DNA of 48,659 nucleotides, taken from the NCBI GenBank assembly GCA_964498585.1, contig CAZCHH010000024.1, positions 1 to 48,659 of the forward strand, in the 5' to 3' direction. The notes beneath the pieces are model-generated. The model was not told the origin of the DNA, ran no database searches, and saw nothing but the letters and a program-made list of their open reading frames with translations. Below, piece by piece: positions 34,351 to 44,460 of this stretch (position 1 is the first letter of the stretch; every line of letters starts with the position of its first letter). The translations under genes and the position numbers were made by a program. The DNA comes from JAAYJM01 sp964498585 (lineage in GTDB: Bacteria; Bacteroidota; Ignavibacteria; Kapaibacteriales; UBA2268).

Positions 34351-36618
34351 CTATTTTGCAAATTGCTTTCTAATGATGTTGAGGGCTGCTCCAGCTTTGA
34401 ACCACTCAATTTGTGTTTGATTGTAGCTGTGGTTTGCAAGGAATTTGTCTTTGCTTTCGTCAGCGTGGGTTAAATTTATTTCAAATGGATTGTTCGGCTT
34501 AAACTCATTTATACCAAGTATGTCAATAATATCATCTTCCTGCACTTTATCGTAATCATTTTTATTAGCAAAGGTTAAAGCTAAAATACCCTGCTTTTTC
34601 AGATTTGTTTCGTGAATGCGAGCAAAGGATTTGACAAGCACTGCCTTAATACCGAGATGGCGTGGCTCCATTGCAGCGTGTTCGCGTGATGACCCTTCGC
34701 CGTAGTTCTCATCTCCTACTACGATTGTTGGAATACCACTTGACTTATATGCACGCTGAGTTTCAGGAACAGCAGAATATTTTCCAGTCAACTGATTTTT
34801 GATGTGATTAGTCTGTTCATTAAAATAATTCACAGCACCAATCAGCAGATTATTGGAAATATTATCAAGATGACCACGGTAACGCAGCCAGGGACCAGCC
34901 ATAGAAATGTGGTCAGTAGTGCATTTTCCCTTTGCCTTGATAAGCAGTCGCATCATTAGAAAATCTTTCTCATCGCTCGGCTCAAATGGCTCAAGCAGTT
35001 GCAGGCGTTCTGATTTCGGATTTACAACAATTTCAATATTGCTTCCGTCTTCGGCTGGCGATTGATAGCCGGGGTCTTTTACATCAAAGCCCTTTTGAGG
35101 AAGTTCCTCTCCTTGTGGCTCATTGAGCATTACCGCTTCCCCTTTTTCATTAATCAGTTTATCTTTCATTGGATTGAAAGTGAGCTTCCCAGCGATTGCA
35201 AGTGCTGTAACAATTTCCGGCGATGCCACAAAGCTGTGTGTATTTGGATTGCCATCATTCCGCTTGGAAAAATTTCGGTTGAAAGAAGTAATTATGCTGT
35301 TCTTTTCCTGCTTTTCGGCTCCCTGCCTTGCCCATTGTCCGATACAAGGCCCGCAGGCATTTGCAAGAACAACGCCATCAATTTTTTCAAAAATCTCAAT
35401 CAATCCGTCCCGTTCAATTGTATAGCGGATTTGCTCGGAACCGGGAGTAATAGTAAATTCGGATTTTGCTTTTAAATTCTTTTCTATCGCCTGTTTTGCA
35501 AGCGATGCAGCCCGCGTTATGTCCTCGTAGGAGGAATTTGTGCAGGAGCCGATTAATCCGACATCAAGTTTTTCAGGCCAGTGATTTTCTCTGACGACAT
35601 CGGCAAATTTGGAAAGTGGTGTAGCTAAATCCGGAGTAAAGGGTCCGTTGATATGCGGCTCAAGTTCTGAAAGATTGATTTCAATCAGTTGGTCAAAATA
35701 TTTTTCCGGCTCATCGTAAATTTCATTGTCGCTTCTTATGAAATCAAGCATACCATCGGCTAAATCTGCAATTTCCTTGCGACCGGTAGCAACGAGATAT
35801 GTTCGCATTTTCTCATCATATCCAAAAATAGAAGTTGTAGCACCGATTTCAGCGCCCATATTGCAAATAGTTCCTTTGCCTGTGCAGGAAATCGAATCGG
35901 CGCCTTCACCAAAATATTCGACAATGCAGCCGGTTCCACCTTTAACTGTCAAAATGCCAGCTACTTTTAAAATAACATCTTTTGCAGAAGTCCAGCCATT
36001 CATCTTTCCAGTTAACTTTACACCAATCAATTTTGGAAATTTCAGTTCCCATGGCATACCAGTCATAACATCAACGGCATCGGCGCCACCAACTCCAATA
36101 GCAACCATTCCCAGACCACCTGCATTAACGGTGTGCGAATCGGTTCCAATCATCATTCCGCCGGGAAAAGCATAATTTTCTAAAACCACCTGATGGATAA
36201 TGCCAGCGCCGGGTTTCCAAAAGCCAATTCCATACTTATTGGAAACGGATTCTAAAAAATCGTAAACTTCTTTATTGAGATTTTTAGCAAAAGCCAGGTC
36301 TTTAGAAGCACCATCTTTTGCAATAATCAAGTGGTCGCAGTGGACAGTGCTTGGAACAGCAACTTTGGGTCGTCCTGCTTGCATAAATTGAAGGAGAGCC
36401 ATTTGCGCTGTTGCATCTTGCATTGCAACCCTATCGGGTGCAAAATTCACATAATCCTCTCCACGAGCGAAATCTTTCAATTCATTTTCATCGAATAAAT
36501 GGGCATAGAGAATTTTCTCTGCAACAGTAAGCGGTTTTTTCAAATTCTTTTTTGCATTATCTACTTTCGCTGTAAAGTTAGAATAATGCTTTTTAATCAT
36601 ATCAATATCGAATATCAT
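34351..36618 (-). CDS. acnA: Aconitate hydratase
   Basis: The 755-residue enzyme interconverts citrate and isocitrate in the TCA cycle in the cytoplasm. The [4Fe-4S] ligands are visible as Cys359 (IGSCTNSSYED), Cys422 and Cys425 (ANACGPCIGQW). Substrate-site motifs include GTDSHTVNAGGLGM, KGGTGCIVEYFGEG and, in the C-terminal swivel domain, GDENYGEGSSREHAAMEPRHLG. Length and order fit the mitochondrial-type aconitase found in Bacteroidota, rather than the longer AcnA of enterobacteria, so the symbol is approximate. GGAG lies 5 bases before the ATG. It is divergent from ffh and not in an operon. Confidence 0.95.
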   Translation of the reverse strand: MIFDIDMIKKHYSNFTAKVDNAKKNLKKPLTVAEKILYAHLFDENELKDFARGEDYVNFAPDRVAMQDATAQMALLQFMQAGRPKVAVPSTVHCDHLIIAKDGASKDLAFAKNLNKEVYDFLESVSNKYGIGFWKPGAGIIHQVVLENYAFPGGMMIGTDSHTVNAGGLGMVAIGVGGADAVDVMTGMPWELKFPKLIGVKLTGKMNGWTSAKDVILKVAGILTVKGGTGCIVEYFGEGADSISCTGKGTICNMGAEIGATTSIFGYDEKMRTYLVATGRKEIADLADGMLDFIRSDNEIYDEPEKYFDQLIEINLSELEPHINGPFTPDLATPLSKFADVVRENHWPEKLDVGLIGSCTNSSYEDITRAASLAKQAIEKNLKAKSEFTITPGSEQIRYTIERDGLIEIFEKIDGVVLANACGPCIGQWARQGAEKQEKNSIITSFNRNFSKRNDGNPNTHSFVASPEIVTALAIAGKLTFNPMKDKLINEKGEAVMLNEPQGEELPQKGFDVKDPGYQSPAEDGSNIEIVVNPKSERLQLLEPFEPSDEKDFLMMRLLIKAKGKCTTDHISMAGPWLRYRGHLDNISNNLLIGAVNYFNEQTNHIKNQLTGKYSAVPETQRAYKSSGIPTIVVGDENYGEGSSREHAAMEPRHLGIKAVLVKSFARIHETNLKKQGILALTFANKNDYDKVQEDDIIDILGINEFKPNNPFEINLTHADESKDKFLANHSYNQTQIEWFKAGAALNIIRKQFAK

Positions 36619-36813
36619 AAAATCTCCAAAATGTATTTATCAAAAAGAATTTATTTTCTGATAGAAATTCCTAAAAATTTACATATCACTCAAAAATAAC
36701 ATTAATTCATTAAATTAAGAAAAATTATTAAATTGAATTGTAAAATATTATTTATTTTTTTAATATAGAAAATTTAATTAATTTTGTAGTTCGTTAAAAT
36801 GATTTGAAATAAA

Positions 36814-38151
36814 ATGTTTGAAAATTTACAGGAAAAATTAGAATCAGCGCTAAAGCGACTTAGAGGTCAAACAAAGATAACTGAGGAAAACGTAGAGGAA
36901 GCACTCGTTGAAGTAAGGCGTGCCTTGCTCGAAGCTGATGTTAATCTTCAGGTTACCAAGAAGTTCGTTGAAAATGTTAAGCAAAAGGCAATAGGTAAGG
37001 AAGTAAAAGGAAGATTATTGCCGGAACAGCTAATTGTGAAATTAGTTCACGATGAGCTTGTTGAGATTATGGGAAATAAAGTAAGTGAACTGACATTTTC
37101 CTCTCATCCTCCAACAGTTATATTAGTAGCCGGTCTTCAAGGTTCTGGTAAAACAACATTTACAGCGAAATTAGCAAAGAGTTTAAGAAAAAAGGGACGC
37201 CAACCATTACTTGTTGCTTGCGACGTCCATCGTCCTGCTGCTATCGACCAGTTGCAAACACTCGGTAAATCTATTGCTATTCCGGTCTATACCGGCGAAG
37301 GTAAAGATGCGGTCCAAATAGCAAAAGATGCTTTAGCATATTCGAAGAAATTTGCCCGTGACATCGTAATCATAGACACCGCTGGTCGTTTGACAATTGA
37401 CGAAATGATGATGAAAGAAGTTGCAGATATAAGCGATGCTGTAAATCCAACTGAAACTCTTTTCGTTTGTGATGCTATGATTGGTCAGGATGCTGTAACA
37501 ACAGCAAAAGCATTTCATGAAAAATTAAATTTAACTGGAATTGTATTAACAAAGCTTGACGGCGATACTCGTGGCGGTGCTGCTCTTTCAGTGCTGTCTG
37601 TAGTCGGAAAGCCAATTAAATATATAGGCGTTGGCGAAAAAATTGATGCTCTCGAACCATTTCATCCGGAGAGAATAGCATCGCGTATTCTTGGAATGGG
37701 CGATATTTTAACTCTCGTTGAAAAAGCGGAGATGGAAATTGACGCCAAAGAAGCAGAAAAAATCGAAGAAAAACTTCGTAAGAATCAATTTACTTTTGAA
37801 GATTTTCTCGACCAGCTACGAACTATAAAGAAGATGGGGTCGCTTCGCGACTTGCTCGGTTTTATTCCCGGAATGGATAAGGCAATGAAAAATGTCAACG
37901 TTGATGATAATGCGTTTAACCGTGTCGAAGCTATTATCTTATCAATGACCAAGCAGGAAAGGAACAATCCTAAAATTCTAAATGGTTCAAGAAGAAAAAG
38001 AATTGCTAACGGAAGCGGCACAACCGTTCAAGATGTTAACCGCCTACTCAAACAATTCGATGAGATGCAGAAGATGATGAAAACTGTTGCAAGAGGCGGG
38101 AAATCCCGCATTTTGAAGCAATTCGGTCTTCCTGCAAGTTTTGGAAATTAA
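36814..38151 (+). CDS. ffh: Signal recognition particle GTPase Ffh
   Basis: The 445-residue protein has the N helical bundle, the GTPase domain with P loop GLQGSGKTTFTAKL, DVHRPAAIDQL, DTAGR and TKLDGDTRGGAALS, and the methionine-containing M domain (FLDQLRTIKKMGSL, then the RRKRIANGSGT RNA-binding region). It binds 4.5S RNA and targets nascent membrane proteins to FtsY. The 4.5S RNA gene was not seen here. It is followed after 26 bp by rpsP, a common bacterial pairing that suggests one transcript. Confidence 0.97.
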   Translation: MFENLQEKLESALKRLRGQTKITEENVEEALVEVRRALLEADVNLQVTKKFVENVKQKAIGKEVKGRLLPEQLIVKLVHDELVEIMGNKVSELTFSSHPPTVILVAGLQGSGKTTFTAKLAKSLRKKGRQPLLVACDVHRPAAIDQLQTLGKSIAIPVYTGEGKDAVQIAKDALAYSKKFARDIVIIDTAGRLTIDEMMMKEVADISDAVNPTETLFVCDAMIGQDAVTTAKAFHEKLNLTGIVLTKLDGDTRGGAALSVLSVVGKPIKYIGVGEKIDALEPFHPERIASRILGMGDILTLVEKAEMEIDAKEAEKIEEKLRKNQFTFEDFLDQLRTIKKMGSLRDLLGFIPGMDKAMKNVNVDDNAFNRVEAIILSMTKQERNNPKILNGSRRKRIANGSGTTVQDVNRLLKQFDEMQKMMKTVARGGKSRILKQFGLPASFGN

Positions 38152-38177
38152 TTTATTATTATAATTTAGGTTTTAAA

Positions 38178-38588
38178 ATGGTAAAACTACGTTTAAGAAG
38201 AAAGGGTAAAGCACATTATCCATTTTATGATGTTGTCGCAGTGGACAGCAGAAAAAAACGCGATAGTGATTTTATCGAAAGATTGGGCTTTTATAATCCC
38301 AATACCTCACCAACTACTATCAGCATCAATCCAGACAGAGCTATTTACTGGCTCAATGTCGGTGCGCAACCGTCTGATGTAGTTCGCAACCTTTTAAGCT
38401 ATGAAGGCATTCTCTTAAAAAGAACTTTGCAATTCAAGGGTAAAACTGAGGAAGAAATTGCAAGTGAAGTTGAAAAACATAAAGTTACTGTTTTAGCAAG
38501 CTACAAAAGAAGAAAAGACCTTCGCAAAAAACGCGAAGCTGCTAAAGCTAAACAAGAAGAAAAAACAGAAGAAAAAACTGCCGAATAG
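38178..38588 (+). CDS. rpsP: 30S ribosomal protein S16
   Basis: The 136-residue product starts with MVKLRLRRKGKAHYPFYDVVAVDSR, the S16 signature. It contains FIERLGFYNPN and GAQPSDVVRNLL. S16 is usually 80-100 residues. The extra C-terminal 40-50 residues are Lys/Arg/Glu/Ala-rich and probably extend from the ribosome surface, as in other Bacteroidota. The family neighbours rimM, trmD and rplS are not next to it; a convergent protease gene follows, so the usual ribosomal operon is split. It is co-transcribed with ffh. Confidence 0.97.
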   Translation: MVKLRLRRKGKAHYPFYDVVAVDSRKKRDSDFIERLGFYNPNTSPTTISINPDRAIYWLNVGAQPSDVVRNLLSYEGILLKRTLQFKGKTEEEIASEVEKHKVTVLASYKRRKDLRKKREAAKAKQEEKTEEKTAE

Positions 38589-38614
38589 TTATAATTGATT
38601 TATCAATTATTTTT

Positions 38615-38663
38615 AAATCTAAACAGGATAAGCCAAAAACTTTATTCTGTTTAGATTTTTTTT
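38615..38663 (+). terminator. Terminator of ffh-rpsP
   Basis: The arms AAATCTAAACAG (38615-38626) and CTGTTTAGATTT (38647-38658) form a 12-bp stem with a 20-base loop, followed by TTTTT. It stands 27 bp after rpsP and could also serve the convergent C25 protease gene. Confidence 0.85.
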
Positions 38664-38697
38664 ATTTATTCTAGCAACAAATGGATTCGGAATGTTA

Positions 38698-41600
38698 CTA
38701 TCTTACTATAAGCAAATTTGAGCTTGTTGGTTCAAAATATGTTCTTCCTTTGATGGTTAGTAAATAGTTGTAAACTCCTGATGCAACCTGATTTCCTTCT
38801 TCATCGGTGCAATCCCAAAGAACCTCATTTTTGCCAATACTCGCAATTTGCTCAATAGTTCTTACTTTTCTACCGTAAATATCGTAAATATCAATAATTG
38901 CTCGGTTTTCCTGTCCCGGTGCTTTAATATCAAACGTAATAGTAGTTGCACTTGTAGCTGGATTAGGATAATTCCCCAGATTTTTAACAAAACCATTTAA
39001 AGAGCAAAACACACTTAATCTCAAAGTGTCCCTGTTTCCACTTGCATCAGTAGCATAAACAGTCAAAATATTTTCGTCCCAGTCCAATGAATCGGATTTG
39101 AAATTAAGTATAGCTTTTATTGGTGTTTCCTTGCCTTTACCTATAAATTCATAATCTTCTGTGTTATCCGCTAACTGAATTCTGCTGTTAATTCTTACTT
39201 TTAAGCTTTCATCACTTTCAACGGCTAACCTTGAATTGTCGTGAAGTTCCACTTTAAAATGTGGTCTTACTGCAACATAAGCACCATCTTTAATTTCTAC
39301 ATCGTCGATGAATAGCTTTATTTGTGGCTTTATTGTATCTTCGTAAACGTTGTAATTGTCTAAAGTAATATTATTAAAACTATAAAGTTCATTTAACTGA
39401 TTTCTTAAGTCAATTTCATATAAAGCACTTACATTTCCATTAAGTTGCTCGGTATCAAATTGAAATTGCATTTCATCATAGTCATTTCTTGAAATCAATG
39501 GAATTTCCGACTCAAGAATTACATTCTTTAATTCAGTTGTGGTATTAGTCAATAACGATTTAGAAATATTTGCATTTCCTCGCTTTGCAATATTTTGAAC
39601 TTGATATGTAATTGAAATATCATCGGCTCTCAAAATATTTTTTTCTGAAAAATTAGTTTGGGATTTGATTATTGCAAGTTCCGGACTTGGAACAAAATTA
39701 CAATTTAAACCACCAAAAGCTGGATTGTCAGCATTTTCTTTCCTTTTTAAATAAATAGTAAAACTTAAATATGGATACTCATTTGCCGAAATATCGGATA
39801 AATCAATATTATCATCAAAATTAACAGATTTTAAAATTACTGGAAACATATTTTTATTTAGCCCAACTATTTCAATTAATACGCTGTCAAATTCTGTTTT
39901 AACAATATTATTTATACTGAACCATTTTTGAGCTGGTCCTACTTTCTGAGTGAGATAATTTCCATTTTTCAGATATTTAATAAAATTTCCCTGAATAATA
40001 CAGGTATCTCCAATTCCGCTCCAAAGTTCTTTAGTCAGTTCGGGAAATCCACGTCTTGTGAGCATAGTAAAAGTAGAGCTTAATTCAAGAGAATCAATCA
40101 GTGCGGAGCCATATTCTTTTAAAACAGTTCTTAAAGTATCCATTGAACCAGTAGTTTTCAATTTTTTATGGTAATTCAAAAGTCGCGTAGATTCGTCGCA
40201 AGTAGTTAAAAGAAGATAATCTCCATATTCAACTGAATCTCTTAAAAATTCAACAAATTTTATGCTGGTAGAATCGCTTTTTAAATCTGAACTATCGCTC
40301 CAGGTGTCGAATACTCTTAATCTTTTTGCTGAAAAGTCAACGGGAGACAAAACCAGCAAATTGAAGCCGCGGTGAGTAGGGGGGGTGGTAATATAAATTG
40401 TTCCATCAATGTTTATATCTGAAAAGCGTTTTGATTGAAGGGCAGCCCCAGCGATTTTGTATGGAACGAAAACGGAATCAATTATTAAAACGTCATTTTC
40501 ATTCATTTTTGAAAAGCATAAATCGTCAAAAGTTCCTTGCTCCAACTGGTTTCGTCCAAAAATCTGCCACTGGGCTATTGTATCAATGACGCTGTTGTTT
40601 GCTGTAAATGAAAAAAAGAGTGAATTTGTTTTGCTTTGATTTCCTTCACTTTTTAAAATTGCTTTTCCTTCCAGCCAGTATTGAGTATTTTGAATTAAAG
40701 CGATTTTTGGCTCCCAGTCAATATAATTTTCATATAAACTGACTTCATCGGTTTGACTTATATAAAAAGGAATTGAGCTTGTATCTGGATTGTCCCAAAT
40801 TTTGAATGAATAAGAAAATGAAGTATCATTTCCGAGAGGATTAATAAACCTAAATTCCGGCTTATTTGAAGAAACATCCCATAAATTAAGTGGGTCGAGC
40901 GGAAGCAAGCCAGTATTTAATACTTCAAATGAGCCGGCATAAGTTTTATTTGTTGTATCTTCCGATTGAGTCTTATTTTCAGGGTCAATTATAATCCAAA
41001 ACTTATGAAGGCCGGGCATACTTGCAACATTTAAAAAGCAAGTGAAAGCGTCTGATTGGCAAAATGAAGGAAATTCCATAAATAAAGTATCAAGCATTCC
41101 ATTATATTCCCTCACCAAAAGGAATTCAACTTTTTCGTCATATCGTCTGCCCTGATTATAGACCAGCCCAGTGATTTGTGCAACAGAATCGCTTTCTACT
41201 ATGATTTTTTCATTTCTTATATTCGTTACTTCAATGCTGTTTTCAACGAAATAGAGATTTGGTTTGTCATTAATTTTTAATGAAAGCAAAGGGTCACCGA
41301 TAAAACTATATTGCAGTATAGTATTTATTTCCTGCACATTTCTTGTTAACTGCACTTTTGCTTTATTGATTAGTTCAATATAGGAGCTATTTCCACCTGC
41401 GAGATATGCTTCAATTGTCTTTCGAAGCAATTCCGACTGGACATCTACGAAACCAACTCCAGTTGCACTGCTTGCCCCGATAAATCCACGATTTGCAGTA
41501 AATAAATAATCTTCATTTCTCGAAATAACATTCGGTTCAGCAAAAGCGCCTGTATTGCAGGAAAATGATGAAAATATTCCATAGCGTCCGGCGTTGTTCA

Positions 41601-43857
41601 AGCGTTCTGCCTGCCAGCCATCTAAATCTAAAAGCGTTGCAGAGCCGTGTCCGAAGAAAAATGTCCAAAGTTTTCCAGCATTAACATTACGGATTATTTC
41701 GCCAGCTTCATTTTCAGCTACTGCCGATTCGACTTTTTTGTTTATAATAGTAGTATCAGCACATAAATTTGAGTTTTTAAGCATTTGCGCTATATTAAAC
41801 ATAATCGTTAAAAAGCTTGCCCTTTCAAAAGGAGTTGAGCCCCCCGAAAGCAACAAATATTCCTTTTGCCAGGGGGCATTTTTTACATTTTCACACGTTT
41901 TTAGCTTTTCAAAATAAATATTTGCTTGTTCTTCGGATTGCACCGGAATTCGCCCAACAATAAGTTCAGGAACAAAGTCATCATTTTCAAGAAGGGCATA
42001 CCAGTAGTCGCTTACCGGCTTGCCGTAGCTTGGGATATAGTCGTGTTTAAAAGAAGCAGGCAGTATAAAGCGGGCATCCCAGCTTGCTCCTCCTATAAAC
42101 ACAACATACTTGGGAGCTGTCAATTTATTTCGGTAGCACCATTTTAGGTAATCTTTAATTGCATGAGGCGATTTTTTACCAAAATTAAATTCCTTATAAA
42201 TATCTTCAATTTGAACAAGAGCATAAGTTAATGAATTTCTTTCAGCCCGAAAATTTGCATAATTATTTGCAAATTCTGTGAATTTTTCGTGAGCGATAAT
42301 TAATAATTCCGGATTAATTTCAGTATTTTTTAAATTGCTTTCATTGACTTTATAAACCTTTGCTTTCTCAACAGAATTTAAATCATTTATTTGCAAAACG
42401 TAATCCTTGTTTGCTTCAAATACTTTTTCAAATTGATTTGATTTTCCTCCGTTATGCTTAATAAATTCATATAATCCAGATATATAGTTTTCTAAATTTT
42501 CAAATATTTTATCCTTTTCACCTTTGATGCAGGCAAAGGAAAAAGCATCTCCATTTTGAAATTGGGAAATAAGTTTGCTGCCAAGATTAACCAAAATGTC
42601 TTTAAAACCATTTGTAATTGTTTGAGAATTTACAGAAACAGCAATTACAGTTCCATTAGGTAGGGAATTTAGAAAGTTTTCTGCTTTGCCAAAGTCTGAA
42701 CTATTGAAAAATTCTATGTTTGAGTAATCGCTTACTTTTGCTGTACCAATGTGGATACCGCCGGCGCCACCAGTATAATTTAAGCTGTCGTTTACTGAAA
42801 TTGAAGAAAATGCTTTTTCGCCGCTTTTGCTTACGATTGAAAGAGTTGTGCCGCTTTGCATTTTATCTAATATTGCAATTCTTCTGTTAAGTGTGTCAAT
42901 CGCTAATATTTTCTGATTGGAAAATCCAGATACGTTCAATTTAAAATTATTGCTTTGCTTTTCGATAGTAAACGAAGAACTGCCTTGTTTTGCAAAAGGA
43001 ACTGTGCGGGCGGATAATTCAAAATAATCAATGCCAACGTCATCGGGATAAACAAATTGATTGTCCTGCTTGCGATAGCCGAAACTTTTCATTTCAAATA
43101 AATTATAGCCATTTGAAACATAATTTGAATTTATGTCGAATTGCTCGAAATAGTTTTGACCGCCTTTGTATGCTTTTTCTAAAATAGTATCTTTATTGAA
43201 AATGAATTTCAGGTTATGGTTTAGCTCGCGGCTTTTGCTATAGCCGGTGCTAATGAAATACGCTTTTAGCTTAATTGTCTGGGGATTTGATTTATTAAAT
43301 GGAATGAGCAAAGGAAGTTTGAAGCTGCCAGAAATTGCGGGACTTAAGGTATCCCAAGCCCAAATTTCGCCGGGAGATATTTCTGTTATATAATCTTCAT
43401 AACCAGCAAGAAGCAACTTTTCCTTTTCAAAATGCTCAAAATACTGAACTTCATTCAAAATTTGAGAATAATCGGTTAAATCTGGAAAATTCAAAAATCT
43501 TTCGTTTGAAGGGCTTTCGGAAATAATTAAGAAAAATGGTTCTTCATCTGTATAATGCTCGAACCAGGTTGTATCGCCATTTGCCCGCTGTCCAAGGAAA
43601 ATAATTTCATCTCCGGAATTTAGCAAACCATCGCTATCGTTGTTTATATAAATTGGAATTTCTTTGCCAAAATGAAGTAATTTTAGGTTTTGAATGACGG
43701 CATTTTGAAAATATGAATTTAAATCAATAATCTCCGCAGCACTGACAGAAGCAATACCATCTTTTTTTGTAGTAAGCTTCACTTCGTTTGTGTTTGGCAA
43801 AAGAATGGCTGGAGCGATTAACAAAAATGCAATTAAAATCGAAGTAACCTTTTTCAT
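38698..43857 (-). CDS. Giant C25-family cysteine peptidase (gingipain/PorU-like) with T9SS sorting domain
   Basis: The 1719-residue protein has a signal peptide and a ~530-residue N-terminal region. The C25 (gingipain-type) catalytic domain spans about 540-865: substrate-pocket strands YVVFIGGASWDAR and PELIVGRIPVQ, catalytic His737 in FFFGHGSA, and Cys767 in FSSFSCNTGAF, closing with SFIGDPLLSL. About 650 residues of Ig-like domains follow, then a FlgD-like T9SS sorting domain (NYPNPATSATTITFDI, ...GVYNYLLTIKG). T9SS sortase PorU is the same fold, and a longer PorU2-type relative of about this size exists. Because it carries its own sorting domain it may be either secreted cargo or a surface-anchored sortase. 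It is monocistronic. Confidence 0.85.
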   Translation of the reverse strand: MKKVTSILIAFLLIAPAILLPNTNEVKLTTKKDGIASVSAAEIIDLNSYFQNAVIQNLKLLHFGKEIPIYINNDSDGLLNSGDEIIFLGQRANGDTTWFEHYTDEEPFFLIISESPSNERFLNFPDLTDYSQILNEVQYFEHFEKEKLLLAGYEDYITEISPGEIWAWDTLSPAISGSFKLPLLIPFNKSNPQTIKLKAYFISTGYSKSRELNHNLKFIFNKDTILEKAYKGGQNYFEQFDINSNYVSNGYNLFEMKSFGYRKQDNQFVYPDDVGIDYFELSARTVPFAKQGSSSFTIEKQSNNFKLNVSGFSNQKILAIDTLNRRIAILDKMQSGTTLSIVSKSGEKAFSSISVNDSLNYTGGAGGIHIGTAKVSDYSNIEFFNSSDFGKAENFLNSLPNGTVIAVSVNSQTITNGFKDILVNLGSKLISQFQNGDAFSFACIKGEKDKIFENLENYISGLYEFIKHNGGKSNQFEKVFEANKDYVLQINDLNSVEKAKVYKVNESNLKNTEINPELLIIAHEKFTEFANNYANFRAERNSLTYALVQIEDIYKEFNFGKKSPHAIKDYLKWCYRNKLTAPKYVVFIGGASWDARFILPASFKHDYIPSYGKPVSDYWYALLENDDFVPELIVGRIPVQSEEQANIYFEKLKTCENVKNAPWQKEYLLLSGGSTPFERASFLTIMFNIAQMLKNSNLCADTTIINKKVESAVAENEAGEIIRNVNAGKLWTFFFGHGSATLLDLDGWQAERLNNAGRYGIFSSFSCNTGAFAEPNVISRNEDYLFTANRGFIGASSATGVGFVDVQSELLRKTIEAYLAGGNSSYIELINKAKVQLTRNVQEINTILQYSFIGDPLLSLKINDKPNLYFVENSIEVTNIRNEKIIVESDSVAQITGLVYNQGRRYDEKVEFLLVREYNGMLDTLFMEFPSFCQSDAFTCFLNVASMPGLHKFWIIIDPENKTQSEDTTNKTYAGSFEVLNTGLLPLDPLNLWDVSSNKPEFRFINPLGNDTSFSYSFKIWDNPDTSSIPFYISQTDEVSLYENYIDWEPKIALIQNTQYWLEGKAILKSEGNQSKTNSLFFSFTANNSVIDTIAQWQIFGRNQLEQGTFDDLCFSKMNENDVLIIDSVFVPYKIAGAALQSKRFSDINIDGTIYITTPPTHRGFNLLVLSPVDFSAKRLRVFDTWSDSSDLKSDSTSIKFVEFLRDSVEYGDYLLLTTCDESTRLLNYHKKLKTTGSMDTLRTVLKEYGSALIDSLELSSTFTMLTRRGFPELTKELWSGIGDTCIIQGNFIKYLKNGNYLTQKVGPAQKWFSINNIVKTEFDSVLIEIVGLNKNMFPVILKSVNFDDNIDLSDISANEYPYLSFTIYLKRKENADNPAFGGLNCNFVPSPELAIIKSQTNFSEKNILRADDISITYQVQNIAKRGNANISKSLLTNTTTELKNVILESEIPLISRNDYDEMQFQFDTEQLNGNVSALYEIDLRNQLNELYSFNNITLDNYNVYEDTIKPQIKLFIDDVEIKDGAYVAVRPHFKVELHDNSRLAVESDESLKVRINSRIQLADNTEDYEFIGKGKETPIKAILNFKSDSLDWDENILTVYATDASGNRDTLRLSVFCSLNGFVKNLGNYPNPATSATTITFDIKAPGQENRAIIDIYDIYGRKVRTIEQIASIGKNEVLWDCTDEEGNQVASGVYNYLLTIKGRTYFEPTSSNLLIVR

Positions 43858-44148
43858 ATTCTTTATGTATGGTAGAAAATAAATTTTTCAATGATTTATA
43901 AACGACTAAAAAATAGAATTATTTTCAAAAAAGAAATATAGTTGGTTGGCTTTCAGCTGTTAGCTTTCAGCTGTCGGCATTTAGTCATTGGTCATTAGTT
44001 TTTATAATCCAATAACAATTTGACTATTCATACGAGCAACTTCGTAGTTCGCATGACTTTTCTCTTTTTCTCCAAATTTTTAATTTTTGAAACAATTTAT
44101 TTATTCGTAAATTTGTAATGATTTTCTGATTTAGATAAGGAGTTTTGT
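43858..44148. repeat. Spacer with dispersed repeat fragments
   Basis: TCAGCTGTTAGCTTTCAGCTG (abbreviated here) lies near 43952-43974; a complement-like copy appears at about 47198-47214. TCATTGGTCATTAG recurs from about 2570. A GAGCAAC hairpin, CATACGAGCAAC...GTTCGCATGAC, is at 44030-44057. AAGGAG precedes the next ATG. No gene is visible. Confidence 0.55.
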
Positions 44149-44337
44149 ATGGATGCAAAATTAACTTTAACGATAGACAAAGAAGTAAATATAACTCCAA
44201 GAATTAGAAAAATGATTGGGCAGCTAAAGGTTCTGAAAAAATTTGATTATAAAGAAGAATTAACTGATACGTTAGTAACTCACCTTGCGCATTCCCCTCT
44301 CAAGAGGGGAATGATACTTGTGTTGAAAAGAAATTAG
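44149..44337 (+). pseudogene. Small antitoxin-like gene (DUF6364 type) interrupted by a MITE
   Basis: The N terminus MDAKLTLTIDKEV and the later RKMIGQLKVLKKFDYKEEL resemble the two ends of DUF6364/VapB-like antitoxins. The middle helix region of about 30 residues that I would expect is missing. The last 20 residues are encoded by MITE copy B. If the element and one TA are removed, the frame continues as VINKYLKEKSYN to TAA at 44425-44427, giving a 54-residue product. AAGGAG precedes the ATG. Whether the shortened or the interrupted version works is unknown. No toxin gene follows; a sugar dehydrogenase does. Confidence 0.6.
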
Positions 44338-44391
44338 TGCATAAACTTAACTTGTTCAAAATCTTAATATAGAATTGCGTAAGGTGAGTTA
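44276..44391. mobile_element. 116-bp MITE, copy B
   Basis: The terminal inverted repeats TAACTCACCTTGCGCA and TGCGTAAGGTGAGTTA (one mismatch) bound 116 bp. The outer TA on each side is consistent with a TA target duplication, as with Tc1/mariner or IS630-type transposition. It is the same length as copy A and opposite in orientation. It supplies an in-frame TAG to the interrupted antitoxin-like gene. Confidence 0.88.
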
Positions 44392-44460
44392 ATAAATAAA
44401 TACTTAAAAGAAAAATCTTATAATTAACATAATTAAAAATATTTGGGAAAAAAGGTTTAT

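Noticed and set aside
35062..36175. Plus-strand ORFs of 100-149 codons opposite the aconitase gene
   Set aside because: They are antisense shadows of a well-conserved enzyme gene and have no ribosome binding sites.
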